Source: Myxococcus sp. RHSTA-1-4 (GTDB lineage: Bacteria > Myxococcota > Myxococcia > Myxococcales > Myxococcaceae). Taken from it: a DNA stretch of 64,000 nucleotides. Numbering within the stretch: the first letter of the stretch is position 1; each line of letters begins with the position of its first letter. Location: assembly GCF_020037125.1 (NCBI RefSeq), contig NZ_JAIQDG010000044.1, forward strand, positions 27,663 to 91,662. Reading direction: 5' to 3'. Shown one piece after another: positions 32,684 through 41,632 of the stretch. The notes below the pieces were generated by a model, which was given only the letters and a program-made list of their open reading frames with translations, ran no database searches and was not told the origin of the DNA. A program made the position numbers and the translations under genes.

Positions 32684-34213
32684 TCAGGGATTCCGCTCGC
32701 CGCAGCGCGCCGCCGGGCGGAACGGCACCGACCACAGCTCCTGGCCGCCCATGGCGTCGCTGGCGATGAAGAAGATGTCCCAGCCCGAGCGCACGAAGTA
32801 GCGCGGATTCGAGGACGCCGTCCCCGGCGACAGGTCCGCCAGCGGCTTCGTGTCCCAGAACCGCCCGCTGCTGTACCACGCCTCGCGCCCCTCGCCGGGC
32901 GTGTCCGCGGAGAAGAACACCCAGCCGCTGTCGGCCGCGAGGTGGCTGGGGGCGCTCCCCGCTTCGCCCGGCACCACGTCCCGCACCAGCGACGTGCCCG
33001 CCGGCGTCCCGTCGCTGCGCCACAGCTCGCGGCCGTACTCCCGGTGATGCGCCACGAAGTACAGCACGCCTTCCGTCGTCACGAACTGCGGCAGGAACTC
33101 GAAGGAGAAGGCGCTCTCGGGGCCCGGGCTGATGTCCCGCAGCAGGCGCGTGCCCTCCTCCGTCCCGTCGCTGGTCCACAGCTCGCTCCCATGCTCGGGG
33201 TCTCCGGGACCGAACCAGCCCTCTCCTCCCGCGACGAAGTAGACCGCGTCCCCCATGGCCGTGAAGTACGACGGGTACTCCCCCGGGAAGTGCCGCAGCT
33301 TCGTCGCGCTCCCCGGCGAGCTCCGCGTCACCCACAGGTCCGCCTCGTCCGTGCCCGCATCCACCGTGAAGAAGAGCTGCCGGCCCGCGGGCTCCAGCTC
33401 GAGGAACGCCCCGTAGTCCAGGGAGAACAGCGGGCTGGCGCGCCCCTTCCGGTCCACCCACCAGAGCACCGCCGGCTGGCCGTGCGCGTAGGCCACCAGC
33501 GCCAGGCCCTTGTCCCACGCCGTCAGCTGCGTGAGCCCTTCCGAGTACGAGTTCGGCCCGGGCCTGGGCCCCGGCACGAAGTCACGCACCAGCACCGTGC
33601 CCTTCTCCGTGCCGTCCGAGCGCCACAGCTCGCGGCCGTGCACCTCGTCGTAGGCCGTGAAATAGAGCGCGCCCTCCACCACGGTGAGCGCGTCCGGCGC
33701 CGAGCCCACGGGGCCGGGCTGGATGTCCCTCACGAGCTCCGTGCCCTTCTCCGTGCCGTCGGTGCGCCACAGCTCCGGCCCGTGATTCTCGTCGGCCGCG
33801 ACGAAGTACACCCACCGCCCCATCGCCGTCAGGTGGCGCGGAGTCGAGCCCTGCCGCCCCGGCCACACGTCCTTCACCAGCGCGGTGTCGCTCGCCTCGC
33901 CCGTGGTCGCCCACAGCTCCGGGCCATGCGCCTCGTCGCTCGCGACGAAGAACAGCCGCCGATGCCCGTGCACGGGCGGCGCCTCTCCCGAATCCACCGC
34001 CCCGGAGATTCCCGGAACGCGCCGCGCGACGTCGTCACAGACCTCCCACCGGTTCGCGAGCAGCTCCGGCCCACTCGCGCCTGTCGCCGCCGCGTCAGCC
34101 GCCTCCGACTCCGGGGCAGCCACCGCCACCTCATCCTCCGGTCCAGGCCCACACCCGACCACCACCCCGGAGAGCATGAACATCAGCACCGGAACGCCGC
34201 GCCAAGACTTCAT
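32684..34213 (-). CDS. ELW-repeat (hyalin-like) surface lipoprotein
   Basis: 509 residues from MKSWRGVPVLMFMLSGVVVGC, with a VVGC lipobox; the open frame extends upstream but lacks a signal there. About eight beta-propeller-like repeats of the form ELWRTDGTEKGTELVRDI, alternating with VYFVAADENHGPELW, make up most of the protein. Such repeats are common in myxobacterial secreted proteins and probably form a propeller. Likely surface exposed, ligand unknown. Confidence 0.85.
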   Translation of the reverse strand: MKSWRGVPVLMFMLSGVVVGCGPGPEDEVAVAAPESEAADAAATGASGPELLANRWEVCDDVARRVPGISGAVDSGEAPPVHGHRRLFFVASDEAHGPELWATTGEASDTALVKDVWPGRQGSTPRHLTAMGRWVYFVAADENHGPELWRTDGTEKGTELVRDIQPGPVGSAPDALTVVEGALYFTAYDEVHGRELWRSDGTEKGTVLVRDFVPGPRPGPNSYSEGLTQLTAWDKGLALVAYAHGQPAVLWWVDRKGRASPLFSLDYGAFLELEPAGRQLFFTVDAGTDEADLWVTRSSPGSATKLRHFPGEYPSYFTAMGDAVYFVAGGEGWFGPGDPEHGSELWTSDGTEEGTRLLRDISPGPESAFSFEFLPQFVTTEGVLYFVAHHREYGRELWRSDGTPAGTSLVRDVVPGEAGSAPSHLAADSGWVFFSADTPGEGREAWYSSGRFWDTKPLADLSPGTASSNPRYFVRSGWDIFFIASDAMGGQELWSVPFRPAARCGERNP

Positions 34214-34369
34214 GTGAGCAGCCCCTTGTCCACGGTGGAGCACGGACCTCCGCCGCTGGAGCTGAAAAGTGTCACTCATGGGGGACGCGTCTACTCAGAC
34301 CGGGGAAGGAGAACGCCCATGCTGTCCGCCATGCCGCGACGCGCGACGACCTGTGCCGACAGCTGAACA

Positions 34370-34389
34370 CCGGGGCCGTCAGGCCCCGG
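34370..34389. terminator. Perfect 8-bp hairpin downstream of ruvA
   Basis: CCGGGGCC and GGCCCCGG separated by GTCA. It is 100 bp past the ruvA stop on the minus strand and between two gene blocks. A T-rich run is lacking directly after it on the minus strand; on the plus strand CAATTTCTT follows after a few bases. Possible terminator for yebC-ruvC-ruvA. Confidence 0.4.
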
Positions 34390-34491
34390 ACCGATTCAAT
34401 TTCTTGGAGGATTGAAGCTTGGGCAGGTTTTGCTGGGAACGCTAGACTTGTCGTCACAGCGCCGTCACGGCCTGTCACACCCACACGCCGC

Positions 34492-35100
34492 TCAGCCACC
34501 CGAGCGCAGGGCCTTGAGGGCCTCGCGGAACAGGGCCTGGAACGAGGCCTCCGCGCCCAGCCGCTCGCCGGCCAGCTCCGCCGCCTTCTCCGCCTGGGGC
34601 TGCTTGTAGCCGAGGTTGAGCAGGGCGGAGACAAGGTCGGAGTGCGTCCCACTCGGGGCGGCCGGCGCCGTGCCCCGCGCCACCGCCTCCAGGTGGATGG
34701 TCTTCACCTTGTCCTTGAGCTCCAGCACGAGCCGCTCGGCGGTCTTCTTCCCCACGCCGTGAATCTTGGCCAGGCGCGCCACCTCGGCGCGGGACAGGGC
34801 GGCCACCAATTCCGGCACCTCCATGCCGGACATCACCGTGAGCGCCAGCCGGGGGCCCACGCGCGACACCTCGTTGAGGAGCTGGAAGACCTCCTCCTCG
34901 CCCCGCGACAGGAAGCCGAACAGCTCGAAGGCGTCCTCGCGCACCACCGTGCGCACGCGCACGTCCACCGGCTGTCCCTCCGCGGGCAGCTTCCCCAGCG
35001 CCAGCCCGGAGAAGTTCACCCGGTAGCCCACGCCCCCCACGTCGATGGTGGCGTCCTCGGCGCCCTTCTCCAGCACCGTCCCGCGCAACCGCGAAATCAT
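34492..35100 (-). CDS. ruvA: Holliday junction DNA-binding protein RuvA
   Basis: 202 residues beginning MISRLRGTVLEKGAEDATID. Domain I is an OB fold; domain II has two helix-hairpin-helix motifs (LLNEVSRVGPRLALTVMSG and LAKIHGVGKKTAERLVLELK). Domain III (DLVSALLNLGYKQPQAEKAA) contacts RuvB. Standard length. The ATG overlaps the ruvC stop by 4 bp, so the two are translationally coupled. Confidence 0.96.
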   Translation of the reverse strand: MISRLRGTVLEKGAEDATIDVGGVGYRVNFSGLALGKLPAEGQPVDVRVRTVVREDAFELFGFLSRGEEEVFQLLNEVSRVGPRLALTVMSGMEVPELVAALSRAEVARLAKIHGVGKKTAERLVLELKDKVKTIHLEAVARGTAPAAPSGTHSDLVSALLNLGYKQPQAEKAAELAGERLGAEASFQALFREALKALRSGG

Positions 35101-35669
35101 CTCGCCTCCGGTTTGCGATACGCGGGCGCCAGGCGGCCCGCCAGCAGCGCCGCCGCGCCCTTCGATTTCCTGCCCGCCGCGGACGGCGGCACCGCGGCGC
35201 GGCCGTGGTTGAGGTGGCACAGCGCCACCGCCAGCGCGTCGCTCGCGTCCGCCCGCTCCAGCTGCGACGCCTCCAGGTCCAGGAACGTCCGCACCATGCG
35301 CGCCACGGCGTCCTTGCCGTCCGCGCCGCCCGCGCCCACGGACTTCTTCACCTTCGCGGGTGCGTACTCGTAGACCGTCAGCCCCGCCTGCGCCGCCGCC
35401 AGCAGCGCCACCCCGCGTGCATGCCCCAGCACCAGGGCGCTGCGCGCGTTGCGGAAGGTGAACAGGCCCTCCACCGCCACGGCCTGCGGGCGGTAGCGCG
35501 CCAGCGCCGCCTCCAGCGCGGCGTGCAAATCCTTCAGGCGGGCGGCCAGCGGAGCCTCCGCGTCCACCTTGATGACGCCGTGGCCCACGTGCACCAGCCG
35601 GCCCCGCTTCTCCTCCACCACCCCGTAGCCCATGAACCGGCTGCCGGGGTCCACGCCGAGCACGCGCAT
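35097..35669 (-). CDS. ruvC: Holliday junction resolvase RuvC
   Basis: 190 residues beginning MRVLGVDPGSRFMGYGVVEE. The RNase H-like acidic residues are visible: Asp7 in VLGVDPGS, Glu in AVAVEGLFTFRNA, and the Asp pair in RADASDALAVALCHLNH. A slightly long, basic C-terminal tail (about 25 residues) follows the domain. It lies 22 bp after the YebC gene and overlaps ruvA. Confidence 0.96.
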   Translation of the reverse strand: MRVLGVDPGSRFMGYGVVEEKRGRLVHVGHGVIKVDAEAPLAARLKDLHAALEAALARYRPQAVAVEGLFTFRNARSALVLGHARGVALLAAAQAGLTVYEYAPAKVKKSVGAGGADGKDAVARMVRTFLDLEASQLERADASDALAVALCHLNHGRAAVPPSAAGRKSKGAAALLAGRLAPAYRKPEAR

Positions 35670-35691
35670 GTCGCCACTCCCTCCCCGCCGC

Positions 35692-36438
35692 TCAGCGCGA
35701 CAGGGCCTCCATCACGGACTCGTCGATTTCGAAGTTCGCGTACACGTTCTGCACGTCGTCGTTGTCGTCGAGCGCATCCATCAGCTTGAGCATCTTCTGC
35801 GCGTTCTCACCCTCCACGCGGACGGTGTTCTGCGGCAGGTACGTGTACTTCTGCTCGCCCAGCGACAGGCCCGGCTCCAGGCGCGTGGCCACGGTGTGCA
35901 GGTCCGCCGGGGCGGTGCGCACCTCGAAGCCGTCGTCGCCGTGGTTGATGACGTCCTCGGCGCCCGCGTCGATGGCGCGCTCCATCACCTGGTCCTCGGT
36001 GGGGCCGGGCTTGACGGTGATGGAGCCCTTCTTCTGGAACATCCAGGCCACCGCGCCCTCGGCGCCCAGGTTGCCGCCCCACTTGCCGAAGACGGAGCGC
36101 ACGTCGGCCGCGGTGCGGTTGCGGTTGTCGGTGAGGCACTCCACGAGCATGGCCACGCCGCCGGGGCCGTAGCCCTCGTACGTCACCTCCTCGTAGCTCT
36201 CGCCCTCCAGCTCCCCGGTGCCCTTCTTGATGGCGCGCTCGACGGTGTCCTTGGGGATGTTCGCCTCGCGGGCCGCGGCCAGCGCCACGCGCAGGCGGGC
36301 GTTGCCGGCCGGGTCGCCCCCGCCCAGGCGCGCGGAGACGGTTATCTCCTTGATGACCTTCGAGTACAGCTTGCCCTTGGTCGCGCCCATGGCTGCCTTC
36401 TGGCGCTTTATCTTCGACCAGCGATTGTGACCGGACAT
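35692..36438 (-). CDS. YebC/PmpR-family protein
   Basis: 248 residues from MSGHNRWSKIKRQKAAMGAT, the canonical family start; the frame stays open upstream without similarity. It contains YEGYGPGGVAMLVECLTDNRNRT and FGKWGGNLGAEGAVAWMF. YebC-type proteins act as DNA-binding regulators, and in some bacteria help ribosomes with proline-rich stretches. Location just before ruvC-ruvA is a common arrangement in bacteria. Confidence 0.94.
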   Translation of the reverse strand: MSGHNRWSKIKRQKAAMGATKGKLYSKVIKEITVSARLGGGDPAGNARLRVALAAAREANIPKDTVERAIKKGTGELEGESYEEVTYEGYGPGGVAMLVECLTDNRNRTAADVRSVFGKWGGNLGAEGAVAWMFQKKGSITVKPGPTEDQVMERAIDAGAEDVINHGDDGFEVRTAPADLHTVATRLEPGLSLGEQKYTYLPQNTVRVEGENAQKMLKLMDALDDNDDVQNVYANFEIDESVMEALSR

Positions 36439-36493
36439 GGGTGTGGCCTCTGGCGGGCCTTGTCGCCCACCCCGGGCCGCCGAGTCAAACCCT

Positions 36494-37747
36494 TCAAATC
36501 CCGGCGTCGTCGGGGCTCGCGGCGGAGTCCACTCCGTCCGGTCCACTCCCGGTACGCGCGGGCTTCTTCGGGAAGGTCAGGATGACGGGAGGCTGCGCGC
36601 CGCCCACCAGCTCCACCTGCGCCTCGAAGGACTCGGGGTTGGACGCATCCACGGCGGACGCCGGCTCCGGGGCTGGCGGGAGCACCGGCTCGAAGAAGCC
36701 GGGCACCGTGGTGCCGCAGCGGGCCCGCTCACGCTCCTCCACGAGGCAGGCGGGCACCAGCACCCCGAGCGCGAACAGCCGCGTGGAGGCCTCGTAGGCC
36801 ACCGCCTCGGGGAACGGGCACTCCAGCAGCATGGCCCGCAGCGTGCGGCGGCCGTCGAACAGGCGCACCACCTCGCCCACGTCCTCGGGCAGCGTGGGCA
36901 GCATCTCCGCCAGCCGCGCGAAGTCCACCGTCAGCCGGGACGCCAGCGGCAGGCCCCGGGCGCGCAGCGCATCGAAGCGCTCCAGGCCCGGAAGCAGCGT
37001 CTCGCACAGGTAGGCGCGGTCCATGGTGAACGAGCCCTTGTGCAGCTCCGGCCCGAGCACCACCGCGTACGCCCCGCTGCCGAAGCACAACATGCGCCGG
37101 AAGGCGAGGCTGCCCCGCTCCCCATGGAAGACGGCGTCCACCACCAACCCATGGCGGAAGGCGAACCAGCCCTCGCCCTCCGCGAGCACCACCCGGCCGG
37201 AGCGCACGCCCGCCAGCAGCGCCCGCGCCACGTGCGCCAGCGGCAGCCGCGCGGTGTGGGACTCGACGGTGGCGTCACCCGTGCGCCGGCCCGTCTTGAG
37301 CCGCGCGAGCGCCACCACGTCCCCCACCGTCACCGGCTGGGGCAGGTAGTCGTCCGCGCCCACGCCTCCCGCGAGGTCCTTGTGGAAGTCCTCCTGCCGC
37401 CGCGCCAGCAGCAGCACCGGCAGGTGCGCCGTGCGCGTGTCCGCGCGAACCTGGCCGCAGAGGCTGAAGCCGTCTCCGTCCGGCAACTCCACCTCGGAGA
37501 TGACCAGGTGCGGCGGCTCGCCGTCCGACGTCAGCGCGTCCAGCGCCGCGTGCACGCCGCCCACCATCAGCACCTCGAAGCCCGCCTCCGCCAGCGCGCC
37601 CGCGAGCACCGCCTGCGCGCCCGCGTCCGAGTCCACCAGCAACACCCGCGCACGACGACGTGACGCGCGGCGCCGCATGCCCGTCTCCGCCGAGGCGGAG
37701 GAGCCCGCTTCAATCCGCGTGAAACGTTGTGAGAGCGCGGCAGCCAT
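36494..37747 (-). CDS. Pseudo-receiver regulator with DUF4388-like C-terminal half
   Basis: 417 residues. The N-terminal receiver-like domain (ARVLLVDSDAGAQAVLAGAL) has Glu85 where the phosphorylated Asp is expected (LVISEVELPDGDGF), Gln137 in place of the conserved Lys (DDYLPQPVT), and Ala near position 115 instead of Ser/Thr. It is therefore probably not controlled by phosphorylation. The rest resembles DUF4388-type domains (LAEGEGWFAFRHGLVVDAVF) and a helical tail. A second in-frame ATG lies at residue 24. Role unknown; predicted signalling adaptor. Confidence 0.8.
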   Translation of the reverse strand: MAAALSQRFTRIEAGSSASAETGMRRRASRRRARVLLVDSDAGAQAVLAGALAEAGFEVLMVGGVHAALDALTSDGEPPHLVISEVELPDGDGFSLCGQVRADTRTAHLPVLLLARRQEDFHKDLAGGVGADDYLPQPVTVGDVVALARLKTGRRTGDATVESHTARLPLAHVARALLAGVRSGRVVLAEGEGWFAFRHGLVVDAVFHGERGSLAFRRMLCFGSGAYAVVLGPELHKGSFTMDRAYLCETLLPGLERFDALRARGLPLASRLTVDFARLAEMLPTLPEDVGEVVRLFDGRRTLRAMLLECPFPEAVAYEASTRLFALGVLVPACLVEERERARCGTTVPGFFEPVLPPAPEPASAVDASNPESFEAQVELVGGAQPPVILTFPKKPARTGSGPDGVDSAASPDDAGI

Positions 37748-37852
37748 GGATTCCGGTGTCTTCCAGGCAAGCGTGACAGATCATTCAGCTCCGTACAAGT
37801 CACCGGAATCGTTGGGTTTCGAGCAGTGCTTTCCCGAGGTAGCGTGCGCGCC

Positions 37853-38575
37853 ATGACGCGCCTCGTTCTCTCCCGCCTGCTCGTGTCCGCGCTGTTGTTG
37901 GTGTCCTTCCAGACCTCCGCCGCCCAGGAGTCCGCCCCCGCGCTCCCCTCTGGGGAGCAGCGCGTCATGGACGAGGACACGGCGGCGGGCGGCGGCGAGG
38001 AGGACCGGTTGGGCGCGGTGGTGGCGCCGGTGACCCTGCCCGCGGGCACCACGGCGCTCTACGGCTACGTCGGAGCGCCGGAGCTGGGCGTGGGCTTCCG
38101 GCAGGGCATCTCCGGCTTCGAGTTGGAGGCGCGCGCGCGGCTGAACTGGTTCCAGCTCTCCGCGGCGCTGGAGCTGGGGGCACGGTTCAAGGTGCTGGAG
38201 CGCGGGGCACTGTCGCTGGCGCCGACGCTGGCGGTGGGCGTGGTGCTCAACTCCGGGTCCACGTACATGGACGAGGAGAACTTCTCCGGCGTGCTGCTGC
38301 GGGTGTCGCCGGGGCTGGTGGCCGGCTACCGGGTGGCGGACACGGTGACGCTGCTGGGGCTGGTGGACCTGCCGGTGGACATCGGGCTGTCGGAGGACGA
38401 GGCGCGGCGCTTCCAGGCGCTCGGCGGTGGCGGCGTGGAGGTGTACCTGGGCTCCAACCTGTCCGCGCTGGCCGCGGGGCAGGTGGGCATCGAGACGTTC
38501 CGCGAGCGCCCGGGCGCGGGTGAGACGCGGCTGGGCTGGTCCGCGAGGCTGGGGCTGGGCGCGCGGCTGTTCTGA
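37853..38575 (+). CDS. Outer-membrane beta-barrel protein
   Basis: 240 residues from MTRLVLSRLLVSALLLVSFQ; an upstream GTG in the frame lacks a signal peptide start. After the leader and an acidic linker the protein alternates hydrophobic and polar residues in short strands (ISGFELEARARLNWFQLSAAL; TLSWSARLGL-type end GLGARLF) and ends in Phe, as outer-membrane barrels do. Function unknown. Its stop nearly touches that of the convergent sigma-54 regulator. Confidence 0.72.
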   Translation: MTRLVLSRLLVSALLLVSFQTSAAQESAPALPSGEQRVMDEDTAAGGGEEDRLGAVVAPVTLPAGTTALYGYVGAPELGVGFRQGISGFELEARARLNWFQLSAALELGARFKVLERGALSLAPTLAVGVVLNSGSTYMDEENFSGVLLRVSPGLVAGYRVADTVTLLGLVDLPVDIGLSEDEARRFQALGGGGVEVYLGSNLSALAAGQVGIETFRERPGAGETRLGWSARLGLGARLF

Positions 38576-38576
38576 C

Positions 38577-39950
38577 TCACGTCAGGCCGAAGCGCTCCAG
38601 CTTCTTGAGCAGGCCCTGGCGCGACAGCCCGAGCGCCTCCGCCGTGTGCGTGCGGTTGCCGCCACAGCGCTTCAGCGCCTCCTCGATTTCGCGGCGCTCC
38701 AGCGCTTCCACCTTCCGCGCCAGCGTGGTGGCACCGGGCGCGCTGGCGCGGGGGCGCTCGCTGCCGGTGAAGGACAAATCCTCGGGCTGGATTTCGCGGC
38801 GCTCCCCGGCGAGCACGGTGGCGCGCTGCATTTCATGGCGCAGCTCGCGCAGGTTGCCGGGCCATGCATGGGCGGCGAGCGCCTCGGCGGCCGCGTCCGA
38901 CAGGAGTCGTGCGCGCCCGTCCGGGCACAGATGGGCGCACTGGTTGAGGAAGTGCTTCGCCAGCAGCGGCAGGTCCGAGGCGCGCTCACGCAGGGGCGGC
39001 AGGCGGATTTCCACGCCCTTGACGCGCCAGTAGAGGTCCTCGCGGAAGGCGCCCTCCTGCTGCATGCGGCCCAAATCCCGGTGCGTGGCGGAGATGAGCC
39101 GCACGTCCACCTTCACCGGCAGGTCCGCGCCCACGGAGAGGATGTCGCCCGTCTCCAGCGCGCGCAGCACCTTCACCTGGAGGGACGGAGTCATGTCCCC
39201 CAGCTCATCGAGGAAGAGCGTGCCGCCGTCGGCCTCCGCGAAGAGGCCCCGGTGGTCCTTCGTCGCGCCCGTGAAGCTGCCCTTCACGTGGCCGAAGAGG
39301 GCGCTCTCCAGCAGCGACTCCGGCAGGGCGCCGCAGTTGATGGGGACGAAGGGCCCCGCGTGGCGGCGGCTCTTGAGGTGGACGGTGCGCGCGAGCAGCT
39401 CCTTGCCCGTGCCGTTCTCTCCGGTGATGAGCACGGGCAGGTCGCTGGGGGCCACGCGCTCGGCCAGGGAGACGGCGGCGAGGAATGGGGCGCTCTGCCC
39501 CACCAGCGACGTGTCTCCGCCGGCGCGCGCCAGCGACGTGCGCAGCGCCTCCACCTGGCGCTCCAGCGTCACCCGGGCCAGGGCCCGCTGCACGACGACG
39601 AGCAGCACGTCCGGGTCCACCGGCTTGGTGAGGAAGTCGTACGCGCCCAGCCGCACCGCCTCCAGCGTGTGGCGCGTGTCCCCCGCTCCGGACACGACGA
39701 TGACCTTGGTGCCGGGCCGGGCGCTCAGCAGCGCGCCGAGCCCCTCCAGCCCCGCGGACACGCTGCCGTCCGGCGGCAGCATCAAGTCCAGCAGCACCAG
39801 CGGGAAGGCGCGAGCCTCGAAGGCGGCGCGGGCGGACGGGCGGTCCGCGGCCTCCACCACCTCGTACCCCGCCTCCCGCAGCAGGCCGCCGTACACCTTG
39901 CGGAAGGCGGCATCGTCATCCACGAGCAGCAGCGCGTGTGGTGCGGGCAT
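38577..39950 (-). CDS. NtrC-family sigma-54 response regulator
   Basis: 457 residues. The receiver has Asp55 in LVLLDLMLPP and the conserved Lys in YDFLTKPVD. The AAA+ domain shows LITGENGTGKELLAR, the sigma-54 contact loop GSFTGA (usually GAFTGA), and GGTLFLDELGDM. A Fis-type helix-turn-helix lies at the C-terminus (NRTHTAEALGLSRQGLLKKL). It should activate sigma-54 promoters on phosphorylation, but no histidine kinase gene is adjacent. The preceding 90-residue Cys-rich gene ends 15 bp upstream. Confidence 0.92.
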   Translation of the reverse strand: MPAPHALLLVDDDAAFRKVYGGLLREAGYEVVEAADRPSARAAFEARAFPLVLLDLMLPPDGSVSAGLEGLGALLSARPGTKVIVVSGAGDTRHTLEAVRLGAYDFLTKPVDPDVLLVVVQRALARVTLERQVEALRTSLARAGGDTSLVGQSAPFLAAVSLAERVAPSDLPVLITGENGTGKELLARTVHLKSRRHAGPFVPINCGALPESLLESALFGHVKGSFTGATKDHRGLFAEADGGTLFLDELGDMTPSLQVKVLRALETGDILSVGADLPVKVDVRLISATHRDLGRMQQEGAFREDLYWRVKGVEIRLPPLRERASDLPLLAKHFLNQCAHLCPDGRARLLSDAAAEALAAHAWPGNLRELRHEMQRATVLAGERREIQPEDLSFTGSERPRASAPGATTLARKVEALERREIEEALKRCGGNRTHTAEALGLSRQGLLKKLERFGLT

Positions 39951-39965
39951 GGGGTGTCTCCAGGC

Positions 39966-40238
39966 TCAGTCCGGCAGCGGGGCCTGTCGCGGCGTGCCCA
40001 TCAACTCCAGGGTGCGCAGCGCGACGCGGATGAGCGTCTGGGCACAGGGCTCGCAGCCACCGCCACAGCAGCGGGGCCAGCGCCCCTCGGGGTTGCGCAG
40101 CAGCGGGCGCACGGTGGACTGGTAGTAGCCGGGGAGGCCCAGCTCCTCGCTGGCCCGGGCCAGCGCGGCGTCGAGAGAGGGAGGCTCGGTGACGTCGGAC
40201 ACGCCCGAGACATAACAGCGGACGGGCCCCCCGCCCAC
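39966..40238 (-). CDS. Small Cys-rich protein, unknown
   Basis: Up to 90 residues; a GTG at 40202 is a possible internal start. The key feature is PRCCGGGCEPCAQTLIRVAL, a cluster of four cysteines that could bind zinc or an iron-sulfur cluster. The rest is helical (DAALARASEELGLPGYYQST). No signal peptide. Likely cotranscribed with the sigma-54 regulator downstream. Not recognised. Confidence 0.6.
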   Translation of the reverse strand: MGGGPVRCYVSGVSDVTEPPSLDAALARASEELGLPGYYQSTVRPLLRNPEGRWPRCCGGGCEPCAQTLIRVALRTLELMGTPRQAPLPD

Positions 40239-40327
40239 CCGGGCCCGGCGGACCCGGGGGGCCGTTCTTATTGAAGCACGCAGGAGGCCCGCGCGGTGCC
40301 GGCCCCGCTACGGACATGACGACCGGC

Positions 40328-41524
40328 TCAGCGTCCCTGCTTGCGAGGCTGCGCGAAGCGGAAGACGTAGTACGGGGGCTTGGACTCGTTCTCCCCCGCG
40401 TTGAGGGCGGCGGAGCGGTGGAGCCGGTTGACGGTGACGTAGACCTTGCCGTCGCTGCCAATGGCCATCCCGTCCGGCCAGCTCAGGCGCTCGTCCTGGA
40501 CGATGCGGCGGTACTTGCCGTCCTTGCCGGTGACACCGATGGCATTGGCCGTCACGTCGGTGATGAACACGTTGTCATCCTTCCCCACGACGATGCCGTC
40601 GCTGACGGGCTTGTCGCCGTAGCGCTCGACGCGGGAGGCGAGCTGCTCGGGGGTGAGCTTCGTGTCGAGCAGGTCCTTGGTGCGCACGCGGTAGAGCGAC
40701 GTGCCGTGCATGGCGCCGTAGTAGACCCACTGCGCGTTGGGGTCGATGGCGATGGGGTTGATGCCGAGCCGGGGCTCGGTGACGGAGCCGTCAGGGCTCT
40801 TGCGGCGCACGGGCCTGCCCTCGACGACCATGGGCACGTCCTCGGAGCGGACGCTGGCGTGGCTCTCCAGCACGCGGCGGGCCTGGCCCGTCTTGACGTC
40901 CACCACGACGATGGCGGGCGTGCTGCCGCCGCCCACATCGGCGATGAAGAGGGCGTCATGCACCGCGTCCACGGCGAGGTCGTTGTGGAAGGACGTGGGC
41001 GTCGTCGCCGGAGGCGGCAGGGGGATGACCTTGACGAGCTTGTTCTTGCGCGTGTCCCAGCCGACGACCTTGGGCACCTTCCCGCCGTGGTCCAGCATCC
41101 ACACCACGCCGCGCGAGTCGGCACGGATGCCGAGCACCGCGTTCATGCCGACCGCGTCCGGCGCGTCCTTCTCCGGAGCACGGGCCCAGTCCTCGTTGGG
41201 GAACGGCACGAGCGAGCCGTCCGGCTTCAGCTCCACCACGCGCAGCGTGGGCGAGTAGAACGGGTGCATGCTGAGGATGATGCGGCGGCCGGCGACGGCG
41301 ATGTTGCCGGGGCCCTCCTTCAGCTCGGCGACCTGCTCGAGCTGGACCTCGTTCTTCTGGGTGTCGGGCTTCGCCGGAGGCTCGGGCTGCAGCTTCCCTG
41401 GCGGAGTCTCCTTCGGCGCCTGCTTCGGGGCGGCGGGCCGTGCGGGAGCCGGCTGCTGGGCGATGGCCGGAGCACTGGTGAGGGCAACGAAAGCGAACGA
41501 GGCAAGGAACAGCGAGCGAATCAT
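40328..41524 (-). CDS. Secreted MRJP/Yellow-type (dopachrome-tautomerase-related) protein
   Basis: 398 residues with signal peptide MIRSLFLASFAFVALTSAPA and a Pro/Ala/Lys linker. The body is a six-bladed propeller of the major royal jelly protein/Yellow family: GPGNIAVAGRRIILSMHPF, NAVLGIRADSRGVVWMLDHG, SFHNDLAVDAVHDALFIADV, PVSDGIVVGKDDNVFITDV and LSWPDGMAIGSDGKVYVTVN. Bacterial members often act as lactonase- or gluconolactonase-like proteins, but activity is not established. Stands alone on its strand. Confidence 0.87.
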   Translation of the reverse strand: MIRSLFLASFAFVALTSAPAIAQQPAPARPAAPKQAPKETPPGKLQPEPPAKPDTQKNEVQLEQVAELKEGPGNIAVAGRRIILSMHPFYSPTLRVVELKPDGSLVPFPNEDWARAPEKDAPDAVGMNAVLGIRADSRGVVWMLDHGGKVPKVVGWDTRKNKLVKVIPLPPPATTPTSFHNDLAVDAVHDALFIADVGGGSTPAIVVVDVKTGQARRVLESHASVRSEDVPMVVEGRPVRRKSPDGSVTEPRLGINPIAIDPNAQWVYYGAMHGTSLYRVRTKDLLDTKLTPEQLASRVERYGDKPVSDGIVVGKDDNVFITDVTANAIGVTGKDGKYRRIVQDERLSWPDGMAIGSDGKVYVTVNRLHRSAALNAGENESKPPYYVFRFAQPRKQGR

Positions 41525-41632
41525 GGCGCCATCTCCTCTGCCCGCGGCTCATGCGGCGGGCACGAGCGCGAGGACTAACACCCCAGGCGCACCGTCTCCA
41601 CGAGAACCTGCCCCGGTGATTCGCGAACGGGG

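Noticed and set aside
34321..34365. 15-codon frame with a strong AAGGAG site before the 34370 hairpin, resembling a leader peptide
   Set aside because: No plus-strand gene follows that it could control; the next plus-strand gene starts 3.5 kb away.
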